From Paenibacillus tyrphae (GTDB lineage: Bacteria > Bacillota > Bacilli > Paenibacillales > NBRC-103111): 64,000 bases of DNA. The position numbers and the translations under genes were made by a program. How positions within the stretch are numbered: position 1 is the first letter of the stretch; every line of letters starts with the position of its first letter. Shown one piece after another: positions 17,315 to 28,608 of the stretch. The stretch lies in assembly GCF_027925525.1 (NCBI RefSeq), contig NZ_BSDJ01000012.1:172799-236798 (forward strand), read 5' to 3'. Under the pieces are notes generated by a model. It was not told where the DNA came from. It saw only the letters and a program-made list of their open reading frames with translations, and did no database searches.

Positions 17315-18637
17315 TTACTTATTGAAAGGAGCGAGCGCCTTGTCCGCTTCCTCCTGCGCTTTCTTCAAGGCGTCCGCCGGCGTCATCGCGCCTGTCAGCG
17401 CCGCCTGCACCTGGTCGCTGAGCGCCTTCATCACTTTGCCGTTGTTGTGCGTGGACAGCTCGGCGGCCGCATACTGCAACTGGTCGCGCGCCACGACGGC
17501 GGCTGGGAATTCGGCGGCGTATTTTTTCATCCGCTCGGTCTCGTAGGCGGATTTGCGGACGGCGACATAGCCGGTGTCAATGCTCCATTGGGCCGCACGT
17601 TCGGATTCGGTCATGAACTTCACGAACTTCCAAGCCGCTTCCTGCTTTTTCTTGTCGATGTCTTTAAAGATATAGAAGTTGCCGCCGCCTGTCGGACTGC
17701 CGAAGCTCTTTTGTTTCGGCAGGAAGCTGACGCCGAAGTCGAACTTGGCGTTCTTCTTCACGTTGGACAGGTTACCCGTCGTATGGTACATCATGGCCGT
17801 CTTTCCTTCCAGGAAGTCCGAAGGCACGGTGCCCCACTCGGTTACGCCTTCCGGCATCGCCTTTTCCTTTTTCGCCAAATCCACCCAATACTGCAAGCCT
17901 TCCACGTTTTCCGGCGTGTTGAACATGACCTTTTTGCCGTCCTCGGTCATGATGTTTTTGCCGTTTTGCAGCGCGAACGTCTGGAACATCCAGTAGGCGA
18001 AGCCGGTAACTGGAATTTCGAGGCCCCACTTGCCGTCTTTGGTCAGCTTTTTGGCGTAGTCCTTCATTTCGTCCCACGTTTGCGGCGGTTTGTTCGGGTC
18101 GAGCCCGGCCGCTTTGAACAGGTCCTTGTTGTAATACAGCACGATGGTGCTGCGCTGGAACGGGATGCTGTACGTCTTGCCGCCGGTTTGCGAGTTCGCC
18201 AGGAACGCAGGATAAAAGTCCGACAAATACTTGTCGCCGCCTTCTTTGGCGATGAACTCGTCGAGCGGAACGATGGCGTTCATATCGAGCAGGCTGAACA
18301 GCTCGGTCGATTGCATCACGGCCACATCCGGCGGATTTTTGCCCTGCACGCCCGCTTGCGTCTTGACGGCGGTATCTGCGTAGCTGCCCGTATAAACCGG
18401 CTTGACGGTAATGTTCGGATTTTGCTTCGTAAATTCCTGTGCCATCCCTTCGATGGTGGCGGTCAGCGGTCCCCCGACGGCAATCGGGAAATAGAACGTA
18501 AGCTCGACTTTCTCGTCCTTCGTCTCCGCCTTATTCGAAGCGGGGGAAGCGGCAGGCGATTCGGTTTTGGCGCCGCACCCGGCGAGCATCGAAATACAAA
18601 GACCCAGACTTACCATTTTTGCAGTTACGGAACGCAT
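17315..18637 (-). CDS. UgpB-like extracellular solute-binding lipoprotein
   Basis: 440 residues from the ATG at 18637 (AAAGGAGAG upstream), with a lipoprotein signal and lipobox LAGC (Cys near residue 21). The mature part is a family 1 binding protein; the PVYTGSYADT segment resembles the UgpB region PxYxGxY. Binding proteins of this type capture the ligand outside the membrane and deliver it to the two permeases encoded just downstream. With glpP and a HAD-IIA phosphatase upstream, glycerol-3-phosphate or a glycerophosphodiester is the likely ligand, but a sugar is not excluded. Confidence 0.85.
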   Translation of the reverse strand: MRSVTAKMVSLGLCISMLAGCGAKTESPAASPASNKAETKDEKVELTFYFPIAVGGPLTATIEGMAQEFTKQNPNITVKPVYTGSYADTAVKTQAGVQGKNPPDVAVMQSTELFSLLDMNAIVPLDEFIAKEGGDKYLSDFYPAFLANSQTGGKTYSIPFQRSTIVLYYNKDLFKAAGLDPNKPPQTWDEMKDYAKKLTKDGKWGLEIPVTGFAYWMFQTFALQNGKNIMTEDGKKVMFNTPENVEGLQYWVDLAKKEKAMPEGVTEWGTVPSDFLEGKTAMMYHTTGNLSNVKKNAKFDFGVSFLPKQKSFGSPTGGGNFYIFKDIDKKKQEAAWKFVKFMTESERAAQWSIDTGYVAVRKSAYETERMKKYAAEFPAAVVARDQLQYAAAELSTHNNGKVMKALSDQVQAALTGAMTPADALKKAQEEADKALAPFNK

Positions 18638-18718
18638 CGTTTTCTCTCCTTTGGTGGTTGTATGTAGTACTGTAGCAAACGTGTGTGATGCCCTCGTTAG
18701 AGCAATGTAAAGCAAATG

Positions 18719-19549
18719 TTAAAAATCGGGGCGGAGAGCTTCCAGCAGATCTCCCAGGGAATTCCAAACGTAGTCGGGCCGGATCGGAGACGTGTCCAGA
18801 TCGGACCTCACCGTCACACCCGTCAGCACCAGAGCCGTACGCATGCCGCTGCCGAGTCCCAGCAGAATGTCCGTATCCAGCCGGTCGCCTACCATCAGGC
18901 AGCGCTTCGCCGGAAGACCGCTCCATTCGAGCGCCTTGCGGGCGTAATAGTCCGACGGCTTGCCGATGACGACCTGCGTTTCGGCGCAGCTCGCCGCTTC
19001 GATCGCCTTCACCATCGCCCACGTGTCGGGGATGACGTCACCGTCGACCGGACAATACGGGTCGGGATTGGCTGCGATCAACGCAGCGCCGCCGCGCACG
19101 GCCTTCATTGCTTGATGCAGCCGGCCGTAGTCGAAATGCATGTCCATCCCGACAAGCACGTGCGTCGCGCGAAGCGGGTCCTCCGTTCGCCTGACGCTCA
19201 GCTCGTCCAATTCGCGCATCAGCGCCGGCTCTCCGACGGGATACACGACCGGGTCGTGGAGCTCCGTGAAATATACCGCAGCGGCGTAGGCGGCCGTCAC
19301 GACCTCGTGCACGTGCGCTTCTAGCCCGAACGCCTGCAGACGGGCCTGACAGTCGCTCCTCGTCCGCGTCGTCGTATTGCTCAAAAACAAAATACTCTTT
19401 CCTTTTTCCCGCAGGACGGAGAACGTTTCGGCAGCCGCCGGAAGCAGCCTGTCGCCGAGCATGATCGTTCCATCCAAATCGAAAAAGAAACCTTCCACTT
19501 CCCTCAAATCCGGCAAAATCCTGCGCAGCTCCCTTCGTGATGAAAACAC
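18719..19549 (-). CDS. HAD-IIA phosphatase (NagD/glycerol phosphate phosphatase type)
   Basis: 276 residues if started at the GTG at 19549; a TTG at 19516 is the alternative. HAD motifs are complete: FFFDLDGTIMLG, LFLSNTTTRT, the Lys in VVIGKPSDYYA and MVGDRLDTDILLG, with the large C2 cap of subclass IIA between them. The subclass includes NagD, AraL and glycerol-phosphate phosphatases. It lies between glpP with its leader terminator and the UgpB-like importer, so dephosphorylation of glycerol-3-phosphate is a reasonable guess. The GTG is preceded by AAAGGG at 7 bases, and that AAAGGG lies in the 3' arm of the leader terminator. Confidence 0.85.
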   Translation of the reverse strand: MFSSRRELRRILPDLREVEGFFFDLDGTIMLGDRLLPAAAETFSVLREKGKSILFLSNTTTRTRSDCQARLQAFGLEAHVHEVVTAAYAAAVYFTELHDPVVYPVGEPALMRELDELSVRRTEDPLRATHVLVGMDMHFDYGRLHQAMKAVRGGAALIAANPDPYCPVDGDVIPDTWAMVKAIEAASCAETQVVIGKPSDYYARKALEWSGLPAKRCLMVGDRLDTDILLGLGSGMRTALVLTGVTVRSDLDTSPIRPDYVWNSLGDLLEALRPDF

Positions 19550-19622
19550 AAAAAAACCCTTTATCCAGCAGAAAGAAGCGGCGCGTCGTCATTCAGGCGC
19601 TTCCTGCAGCTGCATAAGGGTT
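19550..19622 (-). promoter_or_regulatory. Leader terminator/antiterminator, probable GlpP target
   Basis: On the minus strand, AACCCTTATGCAGC (19622-19609) pairs with GCTGGATAAAGGGTT (19569-19555) with one bulge and one mismatch; inside it GAAGCG pairs with CGCTTC. Seven Ts follow (19556-19550), directly before the GTG of the phosphatase gene. The AAAGGG ribosome site of that gene is part of the 3' arm. A possible -10 (TATATT) lies at 19650-19645, with a poor -35. GlpP, encoded just upstream, is known in Bacillus subtilis to prevent termination at glp leaders when glycerol-3-phosphate is bound. It may instead simply terminate the glpP transcript. Confidence 0.65.
19589..19615 (-). other. Possible 8-residue leader peptide MQLQEAPE
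   Basis: An ATG at 19615 with GAGGAG 9 bases upstream opens a frame of eight codons ending in TGA. Its start codon lies in the 5' arm of the leader terminator, so ribosomes translating it would disturb the hairpin. Whether it is translated is unknown. Confidence 0.3.
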
Positions 19623-19688
19623 TTCTCCTCGTCTCATACCCTTGAATATACAATTGGGACTTTCGACTCTTACTCTAACAGTGTTTTG

Positions 19689-20324
19689 TCATCGGGATGT
19701 TAACGGTTTGTGTAGTTTTTGTAAAGGCGCGACTTCAGGCACGTCGGCGGCTCCCGAACCCGGTCCCCAGAGCTTCCGGCTGCCCATCGATACGGCGCTT
19801 GCCCCTGCCTGCAGCGCCATGTCGATCTCCGCGTGATCGTGGATCAGCCCGCCGGCAATGATCGGCATGGAGATGCTCCGGCGAAGTTGGGTGATAACCC
19901 GGGGAATGAGGCCGGGCATAATCTCCACGGCGTCCGGCTCGCTCTGCCCGATATTGTGGATGCCATGCTCCAACGCCGACGTATCGATCAGAAACAGCCG
20001 CTGAATCGCGGCCAAGCCGTTCTTTTTCGCCTGCTTGACCAAATGGCTCTTCGTCGAAATGATGCCCGTCGGCCGCCAGCGCTCCGCCACGTACTTCATG
20101 ACGATCGGGTCACTGCCGAGCCCCGCGATAAAATCGACGTGCAGGAACACGTTTTTGCCTGCTTTGAGCGCCGTCTCCACGTACTCTCCAGCCGTGACCA
20201 AATCGCCGATCAGCAAAAAGACGACGGGCCATTCGCTGGCGCACGCCGCCTGCAAATCCTCCGCTTTGCGCACCGCGGGTATGATGCGCTTGTCCCCCAT
20301 GTATTCGTATAATGCCTGCTTCAC
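19689..20324 (-). CDS. glpP: Glycerol-3-phosphate-responsive antiterminator GlpP
   Basis: 211 residues from a GTG at 20324 with AAAGGGG 8 bases upstream. The protein matches GlpP (G3P_antiterm family) throughout: KRIIPAVRKAEDLQAA, VFLLIGDLVTAGEYV, VFLHVDFIAGLGSDP, GIISTKSHLVKQAKK, and the C-terminal phosphate-binding barrel segment IIAGGLIHDHAEIDMALQAGA. GlpP binds glycerol-3-phosphate and then leader RNA, preventing termination upstream of glycerol genes. Usual targets such as glpF, glpK and glpD are not in this window; the leader terminator right after this gene is the obvious local candidate target. Confidence 0.92.
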   Translation of the reverse strand: MKQALYEYMGDKRIIPAVRKAEDLQAACASEWPVVFLLIGDLVTAGEYVETALKAGKNVFLHVDFIAGLGSDPIVMKYVAERWRPTGIISTKSHLVKQAKKNGLAAIQRLFLIDTSALEHGIHNIGQSEPDAVEIMPGLIPRVITQLRRSISMPIIAGGLIHDHAEIDMALQAGASAVSMGSRKLWGPGSGAADVPEVAPLQKLHKPLTSR

Positions 20325-20554
20325 GTTCTCTGCCCCTTTCCAAACGTCCGTTCTGCGCCATACGCTGACCATCTCTGCGCAGCTCGAGTTCATCTTAGCA
20401 AACATTTGTCAGGGCAGTGTTAACGGGTGGGGTGATGGATGGGTAAAGGAGACATAGTCAGCAAGGCATAGGGATTTCTTGCCCATTGGCCGGATCGATT
20501 CATGAGTGAGCCCATACGCGAGCGCACTCAGAATTCGTTTCAGAGACATGCGAA

Positions 20555-20697
20555 AAAATAGAGGAACTGATGTTCTCTATTGTGTTCGAATTGGTCCGCC
20601 TGAGCAAAATAGAGGAACTGCGATGACTTAACACCCTCATCTCAGGGAGAATGAATATTTTTCGACACGAATAAGTCACCTTGCTTCCTCTATGTTC
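20555..20697. repeat. Small intergenic repeat, three copies
   Basis: AAAATAGAGGAACTG occurs exactly at 20555-20569 and 20606-20620, 51 bases apart. The related TTCCTCTATGTTCT lies inverted at 20684-20697. The first copy also forms a hairpin: AATAGAG (20557-20563) pairs with CTCTATT (20575-20581) around GAAC/GTTC. It may be a REP-like family dispersed through the genome. Confidence 0.5.
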
Positions 20698-20820
20698 TGG
20701 GGAACGTTTAAAATCTTGGCTTAGCGCATCCTCGTTCCTTTATTTTCAAGTAGAGTCGAGGGTAATAACTGTCCAGCGATTGTCTGCATTTATCGCCATG
20801 GTTCCATTAGTGCGAGAAAA

Positions 20821-20844
20821 ACGCGGGACGGTTATGCCCCGCGT
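20821..20844 (-). terminator. Terminator downstream of lacZ
   Basis: ACGCGGG (20821-20827) pairs with CCCGCGT (20838-20844). Read on the minus strand, the stem is followed by a T run from the A-rich bases just before 20821. It lies about 45 bases past the lacZ stop. Confidence 0.75.
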
Positions 20845-20889
20845 GAGCTTTTCGATTTTTTTGCCTTCGCTTTGTCTTAACTCGCCCGC

Positions 20890-24027
<3,138 letters not shown>

Positions 24028-24133
24028 TTACTATGTTTTATTGAGCTGTGCGGCAGGGATCAGTGTTGTTTCTTGCGCTGTGGTATAGAACGCAGCTATT
24101 TCCTTCCCTGCCGCATTCCTCGCAGCCGTCCGG

Positions 24134-24943
24134 CTATTTAATCCCCGTCTGCGCGATTCCTTCTACGATGTACCGCTGCGCGCCGAAAAATACGAGCAGC
24201 GGCGGCAGGCAGATAATCGACGTCACCGCCATCACGGACGTCATATCGACGCCGTGCACCCCTTTGAACTGGGCGAGCCCGAGCGTCAGCGTATATTTGC
24301 TGGAGTCGTTCAGGAAAATCAGCGGTCCAAGGTAATCGTTCCACGTATCGAGCATATTGAACACGCTCACGAGAATCAACGCGGGCAGCATCAGCGGGAC
24401 GATCACCCGGATGAAAATGCCGAAATCGCTCGCTCCGTCGATTTTCGCCGCCTCCTCCAACTCCGTCGGAATCGTCATAATAAACTGCCGCAGCAGAAAA
24501 ATATAGAAGGCCGATCCGAACCAGGCCGGGACGATCAAAGGCTTGAGCGTATTAATCCAACCGAGAAAGTTGAATTCCATATACAGCGGAATCATCGTCA
24601 CGTCCCACGGAATCATCATCGTCGCCAACACGATCAGAAACAGCGCGTCGCGTCCCGGAAACCGGTAGCGCGCAAAGCCGTACGCCACCAGGGAGGAGGA
24701 AATCAGCTGCCCGATATTGCACAGAATCGTCACGGTCAACGAATTTTGCAAAAACGTATTGAACGGCTGAATCGTCCAAGCTTTGACGAAGTTGCCCCAC
24801 TGAATCTCCGAAGGAATCCATTTGGGCGGGTACATGTAGATTTCGTCCGGCGCTTTCACGGCCGTCGTCACGAGCCAGAAGAACGGCATCAGAAACAGCA
24901 GCGAGAACAAGACGAGCAGCGCGTACGTGAGCGTTTTTTTCAT
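24134..24943 (-). CDS. CUT1 ABC transporter permease, MalG type
   Basis: 269 residues, six predicted membrane helices, EAA loop ELEEAAKIDGASDFGIFIRV and the MalG-type ending IAQTGIK. It is the last gene of the importer operon whose other members are the permease at 24971 and the binding protein at 25969. Likely substrate: a galactoside or galactose-containing oligosaccharide, from the adjacent lacZ. The ATPase must come from elsewhere in the genome. Confidence 0.9.
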   Translation of the reverse strand: MKKTLTYALLVLFSLLFLMPFFWLVTTAVKAPDEIYMYPPKWIPSEIQWGNFVKAWTIQPFNTFLQNSLTVTILCNIGQLISSSLVAYGFARYRFPGRDALFLIVLATMMIPWDVTMIPLYMEFNFLGWINTLKPLIVPAWFGSAFYIFLLRQFIMTIPTELEEAAKIDGASDFGIFIRVIVPLMLPALILVSVFNMLDTWNDYLGPLIFLNDSSKYTLTLGLAQFKGVHGVDMTSVMAVTSIICLPPLLVFFGAQRYIVEGIAQTGIK

Positions 24944-24970
24944 CTCCGGTCCCTCTCCTTTCCCCAGTCC

Positions 24971-25933
24971 TTAAGCTGCCTTCCGCAGCCGTTTGCCCGC
25001 ACGTTTGGCCTTCACTTCGCCCTCGTAGTACACCCACATGCCGGTCGAGCGGAAGACGAGCATCGTCAGCGTCAAGATGATCAGGAACATGATCCACGCA
25101 TTCGCTGCGGCGTAGCCCATATGAAAATACTTAAAGGCGTTTTCATAAACGTACATCGCGTAAAAATACGTCGAGTTCGACGGCCCCCCGCCGGTCAGCG
25201 TCAACGCCAGCGTCAGCTGCTGGAACGCGCCGATGATCGAGGTGACGAGGTTAAACAGCAGCGTCGGGCTGAGCATGGGCAGCGTGATTCGGAAAAATCG
25301 GGTGAACACGCCGGCCCCGTCGATGGAAGCTGCCTCATACAGATCTCCCGGGATGTTCTTGAGCCCGGCCAAAAAGATCAGCATCATCGAGCCCTGCGCC
25401 CACAGGCTTGCGCCGACCATAGCCGCCAGCGCCCAGCCCGGCTCCCGCAGCCAATCCGGTCCGGTAATGCCGACGAGCGACAAAAAGTAATTCAGGATGC
25501 CGTACTCGCCGCTGTATACCCACGCCCAGATCATCGCGAGCGCGACTCCGGAGATGACGGACGGCAAATAAAAGATCGTGCGGAATATGCCGCTTCCTCG
25601 TACCTTTTGATTCAGCAGCACAGCAAGCAACAGCGCTACCGACAAATTCAGCGGCACAAAAATCGCGGCGAATTTCAGCGTGACGCCGAGCGACTCCCAG
25701 AAAAGCGGGTCGTCCGTGAACATGCGGGTATAATTTTGCAACCCGACAAACGTACGCTCTCCGGCAATCGGCCAATCGTACAAGCTGATCACCAGCGAGA
25801 ACAGCAGCGGCCCCAGCGTGAAGGAAACGAAACCGATCATCCAGGGAAGGACGAAGAGGTAAGGCGTGAGCCAGCCTCTTCGTTTCAGTCGGATGCCCGG
25901 CTTAGCTGCCTGTCGAACGGCGGTCGTATCCAT
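24971..25933 (-). CDS. CUT1 ABC transporter permease, MalF type
   Basis: 320 residues with a cytoplasmic N-terminus of about 25 residues, six membrane helices and the EAA loop DLYEAASIDGAGVFTRFFRI. TLTGGGPSNSTYFYAMYVYE is typical of the segment before the last helix in MalF/UgpA-like subunits. It lies 35 bases after the binding-protein gene and 27 bases before the second permease. Confidence 0.9.
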   Translation of the reverse strand: MDTTAVRQAAKPGIRLKRRGWLTPYLFVLPWMIGFVSFTLGPLLFSLVISLYDWPIAGERTFVGLQNYTRMFTDDPLFWESLGVTLKFAAIFVPLNLSVALLLAVLLNQKVRGSGIFRTIFYLPSVISGVALAMIWAWVYSGEYGILNYFLSLVGITGPDWLREPGWALAAMVGASLWAQGSMMLIFLAGLKNIPGDLYEAASIDGAGVFTRFFRITLPMLSPTLLFNLVTSIIGAFQQLTLALTLTGGGPSNSTYFYAMYVYENAFKYFHMGYAAANAWIMFLIILTLTMLVFRSTGMWVYYEGEVKAKRAGKRLRKAA

Positions 25934-25968
25934 AGGTTCATCCTTCTTCCGTTTTTCGCCTGCCGGCT

Positions 25969-27252
25969 TTATTTGAAAAATTTCTCCGAGTCCTTGACGG
26001 CTTTGTCAAGCGAATCCTTCGCATTCTGGCCGAGCATAATCGTATTGATCGCCGACGTGAGGTTGCGGTTCACTTCGTTCCATTTCGGATTCAGCAGGAA
26101 CGCCGGCGTGTCGTCGCAAGCCTCCAGCATTTTGTAGAACGATTGGTAGAGCGGGTCTTGGTCGAGCTTTTTCTCGGCCACGACGCTTTTGCGCACCGGC
26201 AGGTCGGAGGTCCGCAGCTTGATCGCCTCGTCGGACGCGTAGTATTTGACAAATTCCCAAGCCATTTCCTTGTTCTTGGACGATTTGGAGATTGAGACCG
26301 CCGATTCGGCGATGACGCCCTTGAGCTTCTTGCCCGGGAAGGCCGGCATGACGACCGTGCCAACGTCGATTTTGGCCTCTTTGAAGCCGTCCAGCGGCCA
26401 TACGCCGCTTTCCCACATGGCGATTTTGCCTGCCTTGAAGACGTCGTCTCCGGACTGCTGGTTTTTGCCGCCGACGATGACGGCCGTTTTATCCTTGACG
26501 AGGCTGCCGAACATTTGCAGCACTTCGGCCGTTTCATTGCCGTTCATAAACCCTTCGATTGATTTGCCGTCCGGACTGATGAAGCTGCCGCCGTTGCTCC
26601 AGATGAAGCCCTGCAGGTCGTACGGATCGTTCTCCGCCCGGACGCCGAAGCCGTACTGCTTCTTGGCGGAGTTCGTCAGCTTCTTGGCCGTTTCCTTGAA
26701 GTCGTCCCACGTCCAGCCCGCTTTTGGATACGGCACGTTCGCTTCGTCGAACAGCTTCTTGTTATAGTACATGACACGGGTCGTAAACCCGGCTGGCATG
26801 CCGTACGTCTTGCCGCCGATCTTCACGTAGTTGAACAACCCGGGATAAAAATCGTCCGGCTTGAGGCCGGCATCGGCGGACATCATCGCATCCAGCGGTT
26901 CGAGGTTCTGGGAGTAGGTCGGAAAATCCCACATATACATCACGTCAGGCGCATTGTTCGCTCCGATCGAAGCGGCCAGCTTCTGGTCGAAGCCGTCCCC
27001 GTACGCCTCCACCTGCACCTTGACGCCGGGGTGCTTCGCTTCGAATTGCCGCGCGATCGTCTCCTGGATTTTGAGCAGATCGCCCGTATCCCACGTCGCA
27101 AAACGCAGCGTCACCTGCTTGCCCGGTTCGGACGATGGCGTCCCCGCCCCCGCTGCGCCGTTTTGAGGCTCGCTTGCCGGCTTGCCGCACCCGGTGGCCA
27201 ACAAAGAAGCGGACAATATCGCTGTCGTAACAAGAAGCATCCTTCGTTTCAT
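25969..27252 (-). CDS. Sugar-binding lipoprotein of the lacZ-linked importer
   Basis: 427 residues with a lipoprotein signal and lipobox LATGC (Cys near residue 22), then a family 1 solute-binding fold: LRFATWDTGDLLKIQE, PDVMYMWDFPTYSQN, TRVMYYNKKLFDEA. It is the first gene of the importer operon and is preceded by a promoter with a cre-like site at 27279-27292. The YesMN pair lies directly upstream in the same orientation and probably responds to the ligand. Confidence 0.9.
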   Translation of the reverse strand: MKRRMLLVTTAILSASLLATGCGKPASEPQNGAAGAGTPSSEPGKQVTLRFATWDTGDLLKIQETIARQFEAKHPGVKVQVEAYGDGFDQKLAASIGANNAPDVMYMWDFPTYSQNLEPLDAMMSADAGLKPDDFYPGLFNYVKIGGKTYGMPAGFTTRVMYYNKKLFDEANVPYPKAGWTWDDFKETAKKLTNSAKKQYGFGVRAENDPYDLQGFIWSNGGSFISPDGKSIEGFMNGNETAEVLQMFGSLVKDKTAVIVGGKNQQSGDDVFKAGKIAMWESGVWPLDGFKEAKIDVGTVVMPAFPGKKLKGVIAESAVSISKSSKNKEMAWEFVKYYASDEAIKLRTSDLPVRKSVVAEKKLDQDPLYQSFYKMLEACDDTPAFLLNPKWNEVNRNLTSAINTIMLGQNAKDSLDKAVKDSEKFFK

Positions 27253-27278
27253 TTCGAATTCCCCCTGAACGTCTGTTA

Positions 27279-27292
27279 GTTAACCGCTTACA
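27279..27292 (-). promoter_or_regulatory. cre-like CcpA site in front of the lacZ-linked importer
   Basis: On the minus strand TGTAAGCGGTTAAC matches the cre consensus TGNAARCGNWWWCA at 12 of 14 positions. A possible -10 (TACAAT) lies just upstream, near 27298-27303, so the site sits around +1, where CcpA blocks transcription when preferred sugars are present. Confidence 0.6.
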
Positions 27293-27417
27293 TGCTTATT
27301 GTAACGGGAGTAAAGCGCATACAAAACGGAGGGATGTTCGGAAAATCGTGCATCATCGGCTGCACGCACAGCCTCTGCCAGGCAAAGGTGTCTTTTCGTT
27401 CGATGCCAGCCGTGTTT

Positions 27418-28608
27418 TTAGATGACGTTCCTTTCCTCGCGCCGCTCGCTGCGATATTGGCTCGGTGTTTTGCCGGTGCAGCGCTTGAACCATTTGCTGA
27501 AATATTTGGCGTCGGGCATGCCGATTTTATCCGCGATCTCTTGAACGGTAATCCCTTGGGCGCCAAGCAGCTCGCAGGCGATTTTCAGCTTCGCCCGGTA
27601 CGTGAACGAGACGAAGCTTTCGCCGACCGTCTTTTTGAACAGCGTGCTGAAATGGCTGCGGCTCAGTCCCACCTCATGCGCCACTTCGGATACGGACAAT
27701 TGGGTATCCGTATGCCGGACGATCAGTTGCACCGCTTCCGCAATCGGTGCAGGCCACTGCCCGACGCTGATGCGGTACCGCTTCTCCAGCTCCATCTGCC
27801 CGCGGGCTTTGCGCACGGCGTCAATCCATGCCTCGCGTCCGGCCAGCGGCGCCAGCCGGGACCAATGCAGCTCCGGCTGCTCGGCCTTCCGCTCGCTCAG
27901 ACGACTGTCCCATTCGCGCTGCCCGGCTTCAGGCACAAACAGCAGCAGGTGCCCGTCTCCGAAGGGCAGCACCTCGCAGTGCTCGCCCGGCGCGCAGCCG
28001 CGGAGCTCATGCTCCAGCGTCCCACCGCCGCATTTGCCGGGCGCGGAGATCAGATACAGCGCGGTCGGCGCATTCATCCAGCTCCAAGCCCCTTGAAGCA
28101 GTAGGTCCAGCTCGGCCGGAAACCGGTCGCCGACGCCGTACAGCCATTCGAGCAGCAGCCCGGAGATCGCGGGCGCGGCGAGCTCGGCGGCGGCGTGCCG
28201 TGGAGCCTCGGTGCCGCCCACGATGAACTCCTGACGGAAGGCGGCCAGAAATTCCTCCAGCTCCTCATCGTTAAACGACGTCTTCAGCAAATAGCCGGAA
28301 GCGCCCAGCTTGATCCCCTGCTGCGCGTATTCGAAATCGCGGTGGCAGCTAAGCAGCAATATTTTGGTCCGGGGCTCGCATGCTTTCACCTTGCGGGCAA
28401 GCTCAATTCCGTCCATCTCGGGCATCACAATGTCGGTGATGACCACATCCGGCCGGTGCTCCAGAAACGCTTCCCAGCCCCGGCTGCCGTTGGGCACGTC
28501 CGCGACGACGGTCATCCCGTACTTGTCCCATGGTACCGTCGAGATCAACCCCCGGCGAATGATCACCTCGTCGTCGGCAATCAGCACTTTAATCGGTTTG
28601 GCATTCAT
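27418..28608 (-). CDS. YesN-type response regulator (receiver plus AraC HTH)
   Basis: 396 residues. Receiver domain at residues 5-125 with the phospho-acceptor Asp in DVVITDIVMPEMDG and the Lys in YLLKTSF. The C-terminal AraC-type double HTH runs about residues 290-390 (VSEVAHEVGLSRSHFSTLFKK and IGMPDAKYFSKWFKR). The middle linker is shorter than in the other YesN of this window (555 residues). The start overlaps the stop of the histidine kinase gene by four bases. It probably activates the importer/lacZ genes just downstream. Confidence 0.9.
   Translation of the reverse strand: MNAKPIKVLIADDEVIIRRGLISTVPWDKYGMTVVADVPNGSRGWEAFLEHRPDVVITDIVMPEMDGIELARKVKACEPRTKILLLSCHRDFEYAQQGIKLGASGYLLKTSFNDEELEEFLAAFRQEFIVGGTEAPRHAAAELAAPAISGLLLEWLYGVGDRFPAELDLLLQGAWSWMNAPTALYLISAPGKCGGGTLEHELRGCAPGEHCEVLPFGDGHLLLFVPEAGQREWDSRLSERKAEQPELHWSRLAPLAGREAWIDAVRKARGQMELEKRYRISVGQWPAPIAEAVQLIVRHTDTQLSVSEVAHEVGLSRSHFSTLFKKTVGESFVSFTYRAKLKIACELLGAQGITVQEIADKIGMPDAKYFSKWFKRCTGKTPSQYRSERREERNVI

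Larger units (their letters stand above)
20325..20889. other. Intergenic region between glpP and lacZ, 565 bases
   Basis: The part near glpP must contain its promoter, but no clear -35/-10 pair was found. The middle holds three copies of a small repeat (listed separately), and the part near lacZ holds the lacZ terminator. No convincing gene was seen. Confidence 0.5.

Noticed and set aside
17291..18667. 458-codon plus-strand frame antisense to the UgpB-like gene
   Set aside because: The minus-strand lipoprotein with lipobox and ribosome site explains the region; the antisense frame has no domain.
19038..19592. 184-codon frame starting at the ATG that overlaps the leader-peptide stop
   Set aside because: It runs out of frame through the HAD phosphatase, whose four motifs are intact, and shows no domain of its own.
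20555..20620. CRISPR-like pair of 15-base repeats
   Set aside because: Only two exact short copies, a hairpin-forming unit, no regular array and no cas genes.
24254..26137. 627-codon open frame on the plus strand across two permease genes
   Set aside because: It mirrors the hydrophobic permease codons (rich in Arg, Gln, His), has no ribosome site and no family match; the permeases on the other strand are certain.
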